A stretch of 23,624 nt of DNA from JAGXLC01 sp041686375 (GCA_041686375.1 JAWLEB010000042.1:1-23624), one strand, 5' to 3'. Positions 15,963 to 23,624 are shown, counted from the stretch's first letter. Program-made: numbers and translations. The notes: generated by a model from the sequence alone, not told the origin.

Positions 15963-16418
15963 TTACTTAATGTCTTTTAATTTGAGTTTCTTTGGCTTTT
16001 GAGCTTTATGGGGGTGCTCTTCTCCAACATACACAAATAAGTTGTTTTTTAATTTTCTTCCCAAACGATTTTTTGGGAGCATACCATGAATGGCTTTTTC
16101 AATAATCATTCTCGGATCTTTTTTCATGAGATCCTTTGGCGTCCTTTTTCGTTGTCCTCCCGGATAGCCTGTGTAGTGAACATACTCTTTGTCAGTCCAC
16201 TTATTGCCGGTCAGCCTGACTTGTTCGGCATTGATAATAACCACGTTATCACCACAGTCAATATGAGGTGTATAATTTGGCTTATGCTTGCCTCTGATAA
16301 TCTTGGCTGCCTGAGAAGCTATACGTCCCAGAACTTCATCTTTAGCATCGATAAGGACCCATTCCTTTTTAACATCTTCTTTCTTTGCTGAAAGTGTCTT
16401 GTAGCTGTTTGAATCCAC
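15963..16418 (-). CDS. rplM: 50S ribosomal protein L13
   Basis: A 151-residue L13, an early assembly protein of the large subunit. Motifs include WVLIDAKDEVLGRIAS (20-35), the GDNVVIINAE region, YTGYPGG and HGMLPKNRLGR. The start is GTG at 16418: no ATG lies near, and the resulting N-terminus (DSNSYKTLSAKKEDVKKEW) agrees with Bacteroidota L13, which carries about 15 residues ahead of the conserved core. It is the first gene of rplM-rpsI-rpsB-tsf and has a recognisable promoter about 60 bp upstream. Confidence 0.97.
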   Translation of the reverse strand: MDSNSYKTLSAKKEDVKKEWVLIDAKDEVLGRIASQAAKIIRGKHKPNYTPHIDCGDNVVIINAEQVRLTGNKWTDKEYVHYTGYPGGQRKRTPKDLMKKDPRMIIEKAIHGMLPKNRLGRKLKNNLFVYVGEEHPHKAQKPKKLKLKDIK

Positions 16419-16453
16419 TTCTGTTATTAACTTTTTAATTTTTAATTAATTAT

Positions 16454-16470
16454 AAAACCTTCCCGGTTTT
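16454..16470 (-). other. Small hairpin at the 5' end of the rplM mRNA
   Basis: A perfect 6-bp stem, AAAACC (16454-16459) with GGTTTT (16465-16470), and a 5-nt loop. It lies within the first 20 nt of the predicted transcript, between the -7 element and the GTG start. It may stabilise the mRNA or be a regulatory site; this is inference. Confidence 0.4.
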
Positions 16471-16478
16471 ACGGTTTG

Positions 16479-16510
16479 CAAAAATATACTAATTTTGGAA
16501 AATTAACAAT
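16479..16510 (-). promoter_or_regulatory. Promoter of the rplM operon
   Basis: On the minus strand, ATTG (16510-16507, one mismatch to TTTG), a 20-nt spacer, then TATTTTTG (16486-16479), an exact TAnnTTTG. Transcription would begin near 16474, giving a leader of about 55 nt. Confidence 0.65.
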
Positions 16511-16916
16511 TTTATTAACAAATAATTTTATGTCTATGAGACTTTGGCGAATAGGATTACTAACCTTTCATATGCACAGACATTGAACAGATGGAGTTTA
16601 CTAAACTTTCCCAGATTTTATGATAGTGAAAGGACAGGGGATACCTAATTATAGATACCGGATTTCTGCCACCGGATTGAATATGCGCCTGCCTGATAGA
16701 GGTTGACATCAAAAGTCAATTACTATGAGAGCAAATATTGAGAAAAACCATAAAATAGGGTAACTTAAAGAAAAATTATTGAGTTTATGCAAATTTATAA
16801 TACACTTTTTTTATTGAATAATGAGGTTATTTGTATTTGTTGGTAATGGGTTAATTTTTTTGGGTTATGATCAATAATATTTAATTTTATACGAGAATTT
16901 TTATTGGGAAATCAAT
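16511..16916. other. Intergenic region without a recognised gene
   Basis: About 400 bp between the divergent rplM and guanine deaminase genes. It is AT-rich, except for a stretch around 16600-16720 that is closer to average. I see no tRNA, no convincing small gene, no strong hairpin, and no clean TAnnTTTG promoter for the deaminase. An 8-bp direct repeat ACCGGATT (16657-16664, 16671-16678) is the only minor pattern. Confidence 0.6.
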
Positions 16917-17390
16917 ATGAACAAAGCGGATGAACAATTTTTAAGGAGAGCGATACAACTGTCAATTGAGAATCAGGACAAAGATGGTGGCCCCTTTGGG
17001 GCTTTAATTGTTAAAGATGGAGAAATAATAGCCAGTGCAGGGAATACGGTTACAAAAGTTAATGATCCTACCGCCCATGCTGAAATTAATGCGATTCGTG
17101 AAGCTTGCCGGGAATTACAGGATTTTGAATTAAATGGGTGTGTGCTGTATTCCTCCTGCGAACCTTGTCCTATGTGTTTGGGTGCCATCTATTGGGCCCG
17201 GCTGGACAGGGTGTGTTTTGCCGCAACACGCTATGATGCAAAAGATGCAGGCTTTGACGACTCTTCTATATATCGGGAAATTCAATTGCCTTACGATAAA
17301 CGAACCATACCCACTGAACAGTCCCTCAGGAGTGAGGCTGTTGTGGCTTTTGAGCACTGGAGGAATAAAGAAGATAAGATAGAATATTGA
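16917..17390 (+). CDS. guaD: Guanine deaminase (GuaD-like, cytidine-deaminase fold)
   Basis: A 157-residue CDA-fold deaminase that would convert guanine to xanthine. Zinc ligands are His54 (in TAHAE, with Glu56 as proton shuttle) and Cys84 and Cys87 (CEPCPMC). The stretches DGGPFGALIVKDG (23-35), CPMCLGAIYWARLD (84-97), DAGFDDSSIYREI and the C-terminal end EHWRNKEDKIEY follow the B. subtilis GuaD pattern, including the domain-swapped tail ending in Tyr. TadA, the main alternative, lacks the AGFDD region and this tail. It is a single-gene unit; its stop codon directly abuts the stop of the convergent next gene. Confidence 0.87.
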   Translation: MNKADEQFLRRAIQLSIENQDKDGGPFGALIVKDGEIIASAGNTVTKVNDPTAHAEINAIREACRELQDFELNGCVLYSSCEPCPMCLGAIYWARLDRVCFAATRYDAKDAGFDDSSIYREIQLPYDKRTIPTEQSLRSEAVVAFEHWRNKEDKIEY

Positions 17391-18506
17391 TTATTCAGCG
17401 GTAAGTTTTGTCAGGAAAACTTCCGGTGACAGCTTTAAATATAATCCAAAACTGTGATCTGTTTCATTTTGTATGGGATCAAAATAGGTTTGAATCCCAA
17501 AAATCAGGGTCGCCTTTTTGTAATGATAAGTATACCTTAGCTCACCTGTGATAAGTTCTCTTGACTCAGGGGTAAGGTTATCCTGGGATGATAATGTCGA
17601 ATATATTGGATTTCCGGAGATCGGGATGAATTTGTTTGCATACCAATATGCAATACCCAAAAACCAATTATCCCTGGAGGCTGATATGCGGTTGTAAGCT
17701 GCTTCTCCCTGATGGGATGCAAGCTGCGGTTCTGGAGAAATATCTTTGTATTTAGCGAAATAGCTTTCAAGTTCAATTTTGTTTAAAAATGGTGACTGAA
17801 TTTTAAATGCCAGTTTAGGACCAGCAGCAACATTTATAATAGATTGTAAAGGCTTTCCTGTTGTATCAATTTGCCCGCCTTTATGCCTGGCAAGAAATTG
17901 TACAGGCACATGCGCGGAAAACTTACTATTCTCTGCTACCCTTGGAGACAGATAAGCTCCTGCTTCAAATTTTTCCTGTGAAGGAGCGTTGTAGAGGATG
18001 AAATTTTTCCAGTTCAGCCAGATGTCTGCATTTAAAAACGGGCGCTTAAATAAAAACTGAATACCTGTTTCAAGAGGCTCATTTAAAGATTTTTCGCTAT
18101 GATATAGAGGGTCAATAAAATGGTGGTTATGGTTTTGAAAAATATTTCCCATTATAAGTTTCAAACTATCTGTAAGATTTTGCTCTATGCGAAACAGGGG
18201 TTTTATTTCCTGAAATCTGGATACGCCTGAATATTTCAATAAGTGCACACCTCCTGTTAACTTTGTCTTTGGAGTAATTTTCCACCTTAGTTGCGGATTT
18301 ATGTAGAAACCCAACAGGGTGTAACCTTTTACATAGTCATTGAAAAATTCATTATTTTTCAGGAAGTTGACATTTTCCATTACAAAATTTAAACCGGAAC
18401 TATCCTGAGCGTTGAATTCCATTTGCATACTGCTTTGGGGATTGTGTTCCTGAGTAAACAGGATGAATGGGGAAAACAGTAATGTCAGAAGTAAGCAATA
18501 GCGCAT
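17391..18506 (-). CDS. Outer membrane beta-barrel-like protein of unknown function
   Basis: A 371-residue protein with a Sec signal peptide (MRYCLLLTLLFSPFILFTQ, cleavage likely near residue 19). The rest is a run of alternating polar/hydrophobic strands with aromatic girdles and turns (for example TKLTGGVHLLKYSG, NADIWLNWKNFILYN, GELRYTYHYKKATLIFGIQTYF), as in outer membrane barrels. I do not recognise a named family; it resembles uncharacterised Bacteroidota porin-like or OMP-like proteins. There are no plug, TonB or OmpA features. The first residues after the signal (EHNPQSSMQMEFNAQDSS) are polar. It is a single gene, divergent from the DUF2723 gene (152 bp apart) and converging without a gap on guaD. 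Confidence 0.75.
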   Translation of the reverse strand: MRYCLLLTLLFSPFILFTQEHNPQSSMQMEFNAQDSSGLNFVMENVNFLKNNEFFNDYVKGYTLLGFYINPQLRWKITPKTKLTGGVHLLKYSGVSRFQEIKPLFRIEQNLTDSLKLIMGNIFQNHNHHFIDPLYHSEKSLNEPLETGIQFLFKRPFLNADIWLNWKNFILYNAPSQEKFEAGAYLSPRVAENSKFSAHVPVQFLARHKGGQIDTTGKPLQSIINVAAGPKLAFKIQSPFLNKIELESYFAKYKDISPEPQLASHQGEAAYNRISASRDNWFLGIAYWYANKFIPISGNPIYSTLSSQDNLTPESRELITGELRYTYHYKKATLIFGIQTYFDPIQNETDHSFGLYLKLSPEVFLTKLTAE

Positions 18507-18658
18507 AATCAGATAATAATAACAGAATAATTTTTAAAGATAAAAATTTATTGTTTATTTAGAACATTCTTTTTGTGATATTTACTTTGTCTATCATGTA
18601 GTGTTGTCTATATTTTAATTTTATTTTGAGTATTTCTATATCTAATAACAGTATCCAT

Positions 18659-21600
18659 ATGAAGTTGAATTTTAAATTTTGGAACATTGCTATAGGTTGG
18701 GCTACCTTTTTAATAGCAGCCATTGTTTATCTTCTGACGATCGAACCTACAGCTAGTTTTTGGGATTGTGGTGAATTCATTGCTTCATCATATAAGCTTG
18801 AAGTGGGTCACCCTCCCGGTGCTCCATTATTTATGCTTCTGGGAAGGCTTTTTACAATATTTGCCGGAGAGGCCGAAAATGCAGCAAAGATGATTAACTC
18901 CATGTCTGCTTTAGCCAGCGCTTTCACTATCCTGTTTTTATTCTGGAGCATAACCCATCTGGCGCGTAAATTTATTAATAAAAACGATGGTGATTTTTCT
19001 TTACCTGAAATTATTGCCATTCTTGGCAGCGGACTTATTGGGGCTCTTGCATATACTTTTTCAGACACCTTCTGGTTCTCTGCTGTTGAAGCAGAGGTAT
19101 ATGCAACTTCTTCTCTTTTTACTGCTATTGTTTTTTGGGCAATTTTAAAATGGGAAAATGAGGCAGATAAACAAAAATCGCAAAGATGGATCGTGCTTAT
19201 TGCATATCTTATTGGGCTTTCAATAGGGGTTCATTTGTTAAATCTTCTGGCCATACCTGCAATTGTCTTTGTTTATTATTTTAAGAAATTTAAACCTACT
19301 TTTCAAGGTCTGGTTCAGGCAACTTTTCTATCGCTTATTATACTTGCGGCTGTTATGTATGCCATAATCCCCGGAGTGGTTTATTTAGCTTCCCGTTTTG
19401 AGTTGTTGTTTGTGAATTCTATAGGCTTACCTTTCAACAGCGGGATTTTCTTTTTCATCATTTTCATTGTTTTTTTAATAGTTGCCGGGGTACGCTATAC
19501 ACATCGCAAAAAAAAGTATGTTCTGAATACCATCATTTTATCGGTAGCGGTGATTTTGATAGGATATTCTTCTTACGCTACAATTATGATAAGGTCTTCT
19601 GCAGATCCTCCCATGGATCAAAACAATCCGGAAAATATATTTAATCTGATCAGCTACCTAAACAGAGAGCAATATGGTGATCGTCCGCTTTTCTATGGAC
19701 ACTATTATAATGCCCCGGTAACGGAAAGGGAACAGGGACAACCTATTTATGCCAAAGAAGATGGTAAATACGTTGTTGTTGATCATAAGAGTAAATTGAA
19801 ATATGATTCAAGGTTCACAGGATTTTTCCCCAGGATGTACAGCACGGAAGCTCAACATATTGAAGATTATGAGACCTGGGTGGATATTAAAGGAGAACAG
19901 GTGAATGTTCGTAATAACAGGGGTGAGAAGGAGAAAAAGACTATTCCTGCTGTAGCGAGTAATCTGTCTTTCTTTTTTAAATATCAGGTAGGGCATATGT
20001 ATTGGCGTTATTTCATGTGGAATTTCAGCGGCAGGCAGAATGATATTCAGGGACATGGCAACGTGCGTGATGGGAACTGGATAGCAGGTTTTTCTTTCCT
20101 TGACAATAATCGGCTTGGCGACCAGGATAACCTGCCGGATTATCTTAAAAACAATCCGGCGCGCAACACCTATTATATGCTTCCTTTTATTTTGGGGCTG
20201 CTGGGTTTCTTTTACCAGGCTAAAAAAGACAATAAGAATTTTGTAGTTATCTTGATGTTGTTTATACTTACTGGTATAGCTATTGTATATTATCTAAACC
20301 AGACACCCCATCAGCCTAGAGAGCGGGATTATGCTTATGCCGGTTCTTTTTATGCTTTTTCCATATGGATAGGCTTTAGTGTGATGGCTGTATTTCAGTA
20401 TCTTCGTAAAAGAATAAAGTCTATGCCTGCGGTATTGCTGACGGTTATTGGTTTGTTATTTGTGCCTTCTCTTATGGCAGTTGAAAACTGGGATGATCAT
20501 GACCGTTCCGGCAGATACACGACGAGAGATTTTGCTGCCAATTACCTGAATTCAACGCGTCCGAATGGAATATTATTTACCTATGGTGATAACGATACTT
20601 TCCCATTGTGGTATGCACAAGAGGTTGAGGGCATAAGAACGGATGTCAGGGTTTCAAATCTAAGTTACCTTGGAGCGGGATGGTATGTCCACCAGATGAT
20701 GAGAAAGGCTTATGAGTCAGATCCTTTTCCAATGACCCATGAAATTGATCAGATGAGAAGAGGAAGCAGGGATGTGATTCCAATTACTAACCAGTTAGAC
20801 GATTGGGTAACTCTGAAATCGGTAATTGATTTTGTTGCGAATGAAGATGAAAGAACTAAGATTTCTGCTCCTTTTGAACAAGGAAAAAAAGTGAATTACA
20901 TACCAACACGGAATTTTAAGTTGAAAATTGATTCGGCTGCTGTTGTTGAACAGGAAGTTATTGAGCCCAATTATCATGCCTCTGTTGTGGATGAGATGCA
21001 ATGGAAGCTAAACAGGAATTATCTGACGAAAGATGGCCTGGTGGTGTATGATCTGCTGGCTTCAAATAACTGGGAACGACCCATCCATTTTGCAGTTACG
21101 GTTGGTAGTAACAAACAATTTAAATTGGGTGATTATATGCTTATGGAAGGATTAGGATATTATCTTGTTCCGGTTGAAACAAATAATAAAAGGAGGGATA
21201 AAGAAATTAACACCGGCAGAATGTATGATATTTTAATGAATGATTTTAGGTGGGGTGGTGTGGATGAATCAGACATTTATCTTAATGAGGATAACAGAGA
21301 CATGCTGTCAAATTTCAGGAGTATATATGGCCAGTTGGCTGGGGCTTTGCTTCAGGAGGGCAAGGCTGACTCTGCGAAAAGGGTTATGGATTACGCACTT
21401 GAAATAATGGATAATGAAACCATTGCTTATGAATTTACTGTAGTACCATATATTCAGAGCTATTTTGAAATTGGCGAAAATAAAAAGGCAAAGCAGGTGC
21501 TTAATACCTTGCTGGAAAATGTGGAGCAGGAATTGTATTATTATATAAGTCTTGGAGGATTTGCGCCTCAATTTACAGACGAGATACGCCGGAACATGTA

Positions 21601-21712
21601 TATCATAAGGAATTTAAGTGATTTGTGCAAGGAGCATGATGAAAGGGAATTGCATGAAGATCTTGAGGCAAAGTTCTCTCAGTATGTTGATATGCTTGAG
21701 GACACCATTTAA
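18659..21712 (+). CDS. DUF2723 (GT-C fold, GT117-like) membrane glycosyltransferase
   Basis: A 1017-residue protein of the DUF2723 family, related to protein O-mannosyltransferases. The N-terminal signature is intact: TIEPTASFWDCGEF then LEVGHPPGAPLF, carrying the Asp/Glu and the HPPGAP loop of this GT-C group. About 10-12 membrane helices cover residues 10-300 and 515-620. The conserved loop QTPHQPRERDYAYAGSFYAF sits between helices, followed by the soluble region beginning YGDNDTFPLWYAQE. The C-terminal part, to about 1010, is helical and TPR-like. It probably transfers a sugar from a polyprenyl donor to a protein or glycan on the outer face of the inner membrane; the acceptor is unknown. 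A TTG at 18626 opens the frame, but the ATG at 18659 is preferred. The polysaccharide deacetylase gene follows 19 bp later. Confidence 0.92.
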   Translation: MKLNFKFWNIAIGWATFLIAAIVYLLTIEPTASFWDCGEFIASSYKLEVGHPPGAPLFMLLGRLFTIFAGEAENAAKMINSMSALASAFTILFLFWSITHLARKFINKNDGDFSLPEIIAILGSGLIGALAYTFSDTFWFSAVEAEVYATSSLFTAIVFWAILKWENEADKQKSQRWIVLIAYLIGLSIGVHLLNLLAIPAIVFVYYFKKFKPTFQGLVQATFLSLIILAAVMYAIIPGVVYLASRFELLFVNSIGLPFNSGIFFFIIFIVFLIVAGVRYTHRKKKYVLNTIILSVAVILIGYSSYATIMIRSSADPPMDQNNPENIFNLISYLNREQYGDRPLFYGHYYNAPVTEREQGQPIYAKEDGKYVVVDHKSKLKYDSRFTGFFPRMYSTEAQHIEDYETWVDIKGEQVNVRNNRGEKEKKTIPAVASNLSFFFKYQVGHMYWRYFMWNFSGRQNDIQGHGNVRDGNWIAGFSFLDNNRLGDQDNLPDYLKNNPARNTYYMLPFILGLLGFFYQAKKDNKNFVVILMLFILTGIAIVYYLNQTPHQPRERDYAYAGSFYAFSIWIGFSVMAVFQYLRKRIKSMPAVLLTVIGLLFVPSLMAVENWDDHDRSGRYTTRDFAANYLNSTRPNGILFTYGDNDTFPLWYAQEVEGIRTDVRVSNLSYLGAGWYVHQMMRKAYESDPFPMTHEIDQMRRGSRDVIPITNQLDDWVTLKSVIDFVANEDERTKISAPFEQGKKVNYIPTRNFKLKIDSAAVVEQEVIEPNYHASVVDEMQWKLNRNYLTKDGLVVYDLLASNNWERPIHFAVTVGSNKQFKLGDYMLMEGLGYYLVPVETNNKRRDKEINTGRMYDILMNDFRWGGVDESDIYLNEDNRDMLSNFRSIYGQLAGALLQEGKADSAKRVMDYALEIMDNETIAYEFTVVPYIQSYFEIGENKKAKQVLNTLLENVEQELYYYISLGGFAPQFTDEIRRNMYIIRNLSDLCKEHDERELHEDLEAKFSQYVDMLEDTI

Positions 21713-21731
21713 TTGCTGAGATAGGAGTACG

Positions 21732-22364
21732 ATGAATATTTATCGCCTGTATGGCCAAATATGGAAGCAATATATCTGGTACCTGCCGCAGGACGAAAAA
21801 AGGATTTTCCTGACCTTTGATGATGGCCCTTCGGAGTTGATCACGCCAGAAATATTGGAGGTTCTGGACAGATACAATGCGAAAGCAACCTTTTTTTGCC
21901 TTGGCAGAAATGTGGAAAGATTTCCCCGGATTTATGATGACATTTTAAATCAAGGACATTCAACAGGAAATCATACACACAATCACCTGAACGGATGGTT
22001 TACAAGTAGGGATAGATATATTGAAGATATTTATCAAGCCGGAAAATTCATACAGTCTCCTCTTTTACGTCCTCCTTACGGAAAAATCAGGTCATCACAG
22101 GCCCGATTACTGAACAAAAATTTTCAGATTGTAATGTGGGATGTGATGAGTCATGATTATAACCGGAAATATTCTCCTGAAAATATATTTCATCATGTTG
22201 TCCGTTTTTCCCGCCCTGGCTCTGTTGTTGTATTTCATGATTCAGAAAGAGCTGGAAAGGATGTTTTATCTGCATTACCAAAGGTGCTGGGTTACATCCG
22301 GGAGGAGGGATATGAATTTTCAGCGATTCCCATGTCTACTACCAGTCAACAGACAGAAGATTAG
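21732..22364 (+). CDS. Polysaccharide deacetylase (NodB/CE4 domain)
   Basis: A 210-residue CE4 esterase that would remove N- or O-acetyl groups from a glycan such as peptidoglycan or a surface polysaccharide. All five motifs are present: TFDDGP (28-33, Asp30/Asp31), HTHNH (81-85, metal ligands His81 and His85), RPPYGKIR (113-120), WDVMSHDY (136-143) and VVFHD with His169. There is no signal peptide or obvious membrane helix, although a hydrophobic/aromatic N-terminus (QIWKQYIWYL) may lie on the membrane. The start ATG is preceded by AGGAG. The 19-bp gap from the DUF2723 gene makes co-transcription likely, suggesting joint work on a surface glycan (inference). Confidence 0.93.
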   Translation: MNIYRLYGQIWKQYIWYLPQDEKRIFLTFDDGPSELITPEILEVLDRYNAKATFFCLGRNVERFPRIYDDILNQGHSTGNHTHNHLNGWFTSRDRYIEDIYQAGKFIQSPLLRPPYGKIRSSQARLLNKNFQIVMWDVMSHDYNRKYSPENIFHHVVRFSRPGSVVVFHDSERAGKDVLSALPKVLGYIREEGYEFSAIPMSTTSQQTED

Positions 22365-22461
22365 TAATCTTTCCGGAGGTTAACCCTTGATTTTGCTGTT
22401 TAAGGCTTTCAGCCTTTGGGGTGGTAATTTCAACAGGCGTTATGAAATTAATATTTTCCAT
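22339..22461 (-). CDS. Possible 40-residue peptide, unknown function
   Basis: A short frame from ATG at 22461 to TAG at 22339, 40 codons, beginning MENINFITPVEITTPKAE and ending TNLLSVDW. The ATG follows a purine-rich GGAAAGAAGGTG, which resembles a ribosome-binding site. The peptide has no signal sequence or membrane helix and is polar, with a hydrophobic/aromatic end. The last 26 bp overlap the deacetylase 3' end on the other strand. It lies about 290 bp downstream of a nucleotidyltransferase-family gene on the same strand. Genes of that family often occur in peptide-modification clusters, so a precursor peptide is conceivable, but no core motif is clear and it could be a chance frame. Confidence 0.3.
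   Translation of the reverse strand: MENINFITPVEITTPKAESLKQQNQGLTSGKITNLLSVDW
22402..22416. repeat. Short hairpin after the deacetylase gene
   Basis: A perfect 6-bp stem AAGGCT / AGCCTT with a TTC loop, 37 bp after the deacetylase stop. No T run follows on either strand, so it is at best a weak terminator. It also lies within the possible peptide frame. Confidence 0.35.
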
Positions 22462-22754
22462 ATTCACCTTCTTTCCTGTTAGTTTTATTGCACCATTCTC
22501 AACAGTTGTTCTTTTTTTGCATTGCCCCAACTAAGCGAAGCTTCTCCTTCGTAGGGTGACCCATTAGTATCAAACAGCCATCACCAGATTGTTTGAGTTG
22601 TTTTGCCCTCTCCTTTTCAGAGTTTCAGGTACCTCCAATACACAGAACTTACGAAATTGTAACATTATAAAATTTATCTGTTTATTTAATATATTATACT
22701 GATAACAATAAACTTATCAGCCCAACGAGATGTAGAATCCAGAAATGCTAACAT
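22462..22754 (-). other. Intergenic stretch with only short open frames
   Basis: Between the nucleotidyltransferase stop and the possible peptide start. It contains an inverted repeat (22699-22720), a 41-codon minus-strand open stretch without an early ATG (22499-22624, including GDGCLILMGHPTKEKLRL), and a 31-codon minus-strand ATG frame in another phase. None is convincing. The stretch could hold decayed coding sequence. Confidence 0.4.
22699..22720 (-). repeat. Inverted repeat after the nucleotidyltransferase gene
   Basis: CTGATAA (22699-22705) and TTATCAG (22714-22720) form a perfect 7-bp stem with an 8-nt loop, 35 nt after the minus-strand stop. It is followed on that strand by TATAATATATT rather than by a T run. 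It may be a weak terminator or an operator-like site. Confidence 0.4.
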
Positions 22755-23624
22755 TTATTTTCTTCCCCCACAAAGATTACGATAAAAAAATAAAAAAGGC
22801 CGCAGTACATAATAAAGGAAAAATAAATTGTCCGGGAGCCTTACCGTTTCCCAATCCGTAAAGTGGGTGCGAAGACGAAACAGAAGCGAAAGCCTGTATG
22901 TTTTATTATTACGTATATGCCACTTGTAGAACAGCGCCGGTATTTTTTCCAGGTTTGATCTATTACTGGCTTTGAGCATGCTTTTCAGGGGCGTTGTATA
23001 AAAGCTGGAGTTACTGAAACGATCCTTTTTTATCAAGGATTCATCTACAGCAACATCAAAAATAGCAGAGGCTAGTAAAAATGCCTGGTTCACCGGTTTG
23101 GTAAGTTGAAAATTTTTGGCCAGCCTGAACACTTCCTGTTGTTGCTGATAATTTGATTGCTTCAGCAGCGTCCCGAAGTCTTTGAGCCAGGTTAGCCTGG
23201 CCCATTTATGAACTGAACCATGAACTGCAAGGTACAGAAGATAGTATTTGTTGCTTAGGGTGTTGATCTTGTGTCCATTCAGATCAACCTCCATGCTGGA
23301 ATGGTATGCTTCATCAAAAGATAAAGGGAGCAAAGAATAAGGATTCGTAATATTCCAGTGCAATTCAATTACCACTTTTTCATCTTTCCGGACATAGGTA
23401 TAATGATGGCTTATCGAGTAATTCTTCTTTTTTTGTTTTGGTGTGAGTGAGATTCCGGGCTTGACCCTTACAAACCCTGCCTCAGATAAAGTTTCATGGC
23501 ACTTTTCAATGTGTTCTAACGGCACCCAAAAGTCCAAATCAACAGAATGTTTCACAAGGGGATCTTTGTAGAGCATTTGCGACAATACCGGACCTTTGAA
23601 TGCAATATACGGGAGATTCCATTC
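22755..23624 (-). CDS. Nucleotidyltransferase-family protein (NTP_transf_5-like), 5' partial
   Basis: The frame is open to the right edge of the window, so the N-terminus is missing; 289 codons are visible. The first visible residues, EWNLPYIAFKGPVLSQMLY, and the DLDFWV acidic motif that follows give the Lys-Gly and Asp-x-Asp pattern of the PF14907-type nucleotidyltransferase-fold family. The middle contains ELHWNITNP, NKYYLLYLAVHGSVHKWARLTWLKDFGTL (written here only as landmarks), both typical of that family, and the C-terminus is basic and aromatic. Members often sit in Bacteroidota clusters with PqqD-like, transglutaminase-like and asparagine-synthase-like genes that modify peptides, or in surface-glycan clusters. 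Its biochemical activity is unproven. Upstream neighbours lie outside the window. Confidence 0.75.
   Translation of the reverse strand, partial: EWNLPYIAFKGPVLSQMLYKDPLVKHSVDLDFWVPLEHIEKCHETLSEAGFVRVKPGISLTPKQKKKNYSISHHYTYVRKDEKVVIELHWNITNPYSLLPLSFDEAYHSSMEVDLNGHKINTLSNKYYLLYLAVHGSVHKWARLTWLKDFGTLLKQSNYQQQQEVFRLAKNFQLTKPVNQAFLLASAIFDVAVDESLIKKDRFSNSSFYTTPLKSMLKASNRSNLEKIPALFYKWHIRNNKTYRLSLLFRLRTHFTDWETVRLPDNLFFLYYVLRPFLFFYRNLCGGRK

Noticed and set aside
16657..16678. 8-bp direct repeat ACCGGATT as a regulator site or CRISPR-like array
   Set aside because: There are only two copies, short and without further units; chance is a sufficient explanation.
16917..17390. Annotation as tRNA adenosine deaminase TadA
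   Set aside because: The AGFDD region and the C-terminal tail ending in KIEY match GuaD and not TadA.
18626..18658. TTG-started, 11-residue longer form of the DUF2723 protein
   Set aside because: The extra residues are polar with no family support; the ATG at 18659 leads directly into the membrane segment.
22442..22534. Plus-strand 30-codon hydrophobic frame (MKLIFSIFTFF...) as a signal-peptide-bearing small protein
   Set aside because: It is antisense to the Lys-rich minus-strand frame, which produces hydrophobic residues automatically; no ribosome-binding site or downstream domain was seen.

Overview
The window is a stretch of ordinary chromosome from a member of the Bacteroidota, probably class Bacteroidia. 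The sequence is AT-rich. It carries a PorZ-type protein of the type IX secretion system, a DUF3098 gene behind ftsX, a DUF2723 glycosyltransferase, and promoters of the TTTG-N19..21-TAnnTTTG type used by the Bacteroidota primary sigma factor. Several starts are not ATG (rplM GTG, rsgA TTG). I see no insertion sequence, phage, CRISPR array, attachment site or replication origin.

Layout from left to right. Positions 1-3154 (+): the 3' part of porZ, an alpha/beta hydrolase and a ROK-family sugar kinase. Positions 3151-5477 (-): tRNA-Leu(CAA), a dCMP deaminase and an S41/CtpA-type protease, ending in a stem-loop shared with the kinase gene. Positions 5676-7232 (+): an ALDH7-like aldehyde dehydrogenase with its own terminator. 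Positions 7375-8841 (-): rsgA followed by a lone receiver-domain protein with no obvious ATG. Positions 8925-12760 (+): the run ftsX - DUF3098 - uppP - truB - queA, covering cell division/envelope and tRNA modification. Positions 12860-16418 (-): the ribosomal run rplM - rpsI - rpsB - tsf, ended by a good intrinsic terminator and followed by a family-4-like uracil-DNA glycosylase. Positions 16917-17390 (+): a guanine deaminase, abutting without a gap a convergent outer-membrane barrel-like protein (17391-18506, -). Positions 18659-22364 (+): a DUF2723 glycosyltransferase and a polysaccharide deacetylase. Positions 22339-23624 (-): a nucleotidyltransferase-family gene running off the right edge, with a possible 40-residue peptide gene downstream.

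Most of this is housekeeping: translation, nucleotide metabolism and repair, undecaprenyl phosphate recycling, division and surface glycan work. I found no clear new multi-gene system. The best leads are small: a possible peptide gene beside the nucleotidyltransferase at the right edge, a terminator hidden inside two overlapping convergent coding ends, a dCMP deaminase gene placed directly behind a tRNA terminator, a receiver gene without an ATG, and leader hairpins in the ribosomal operon.
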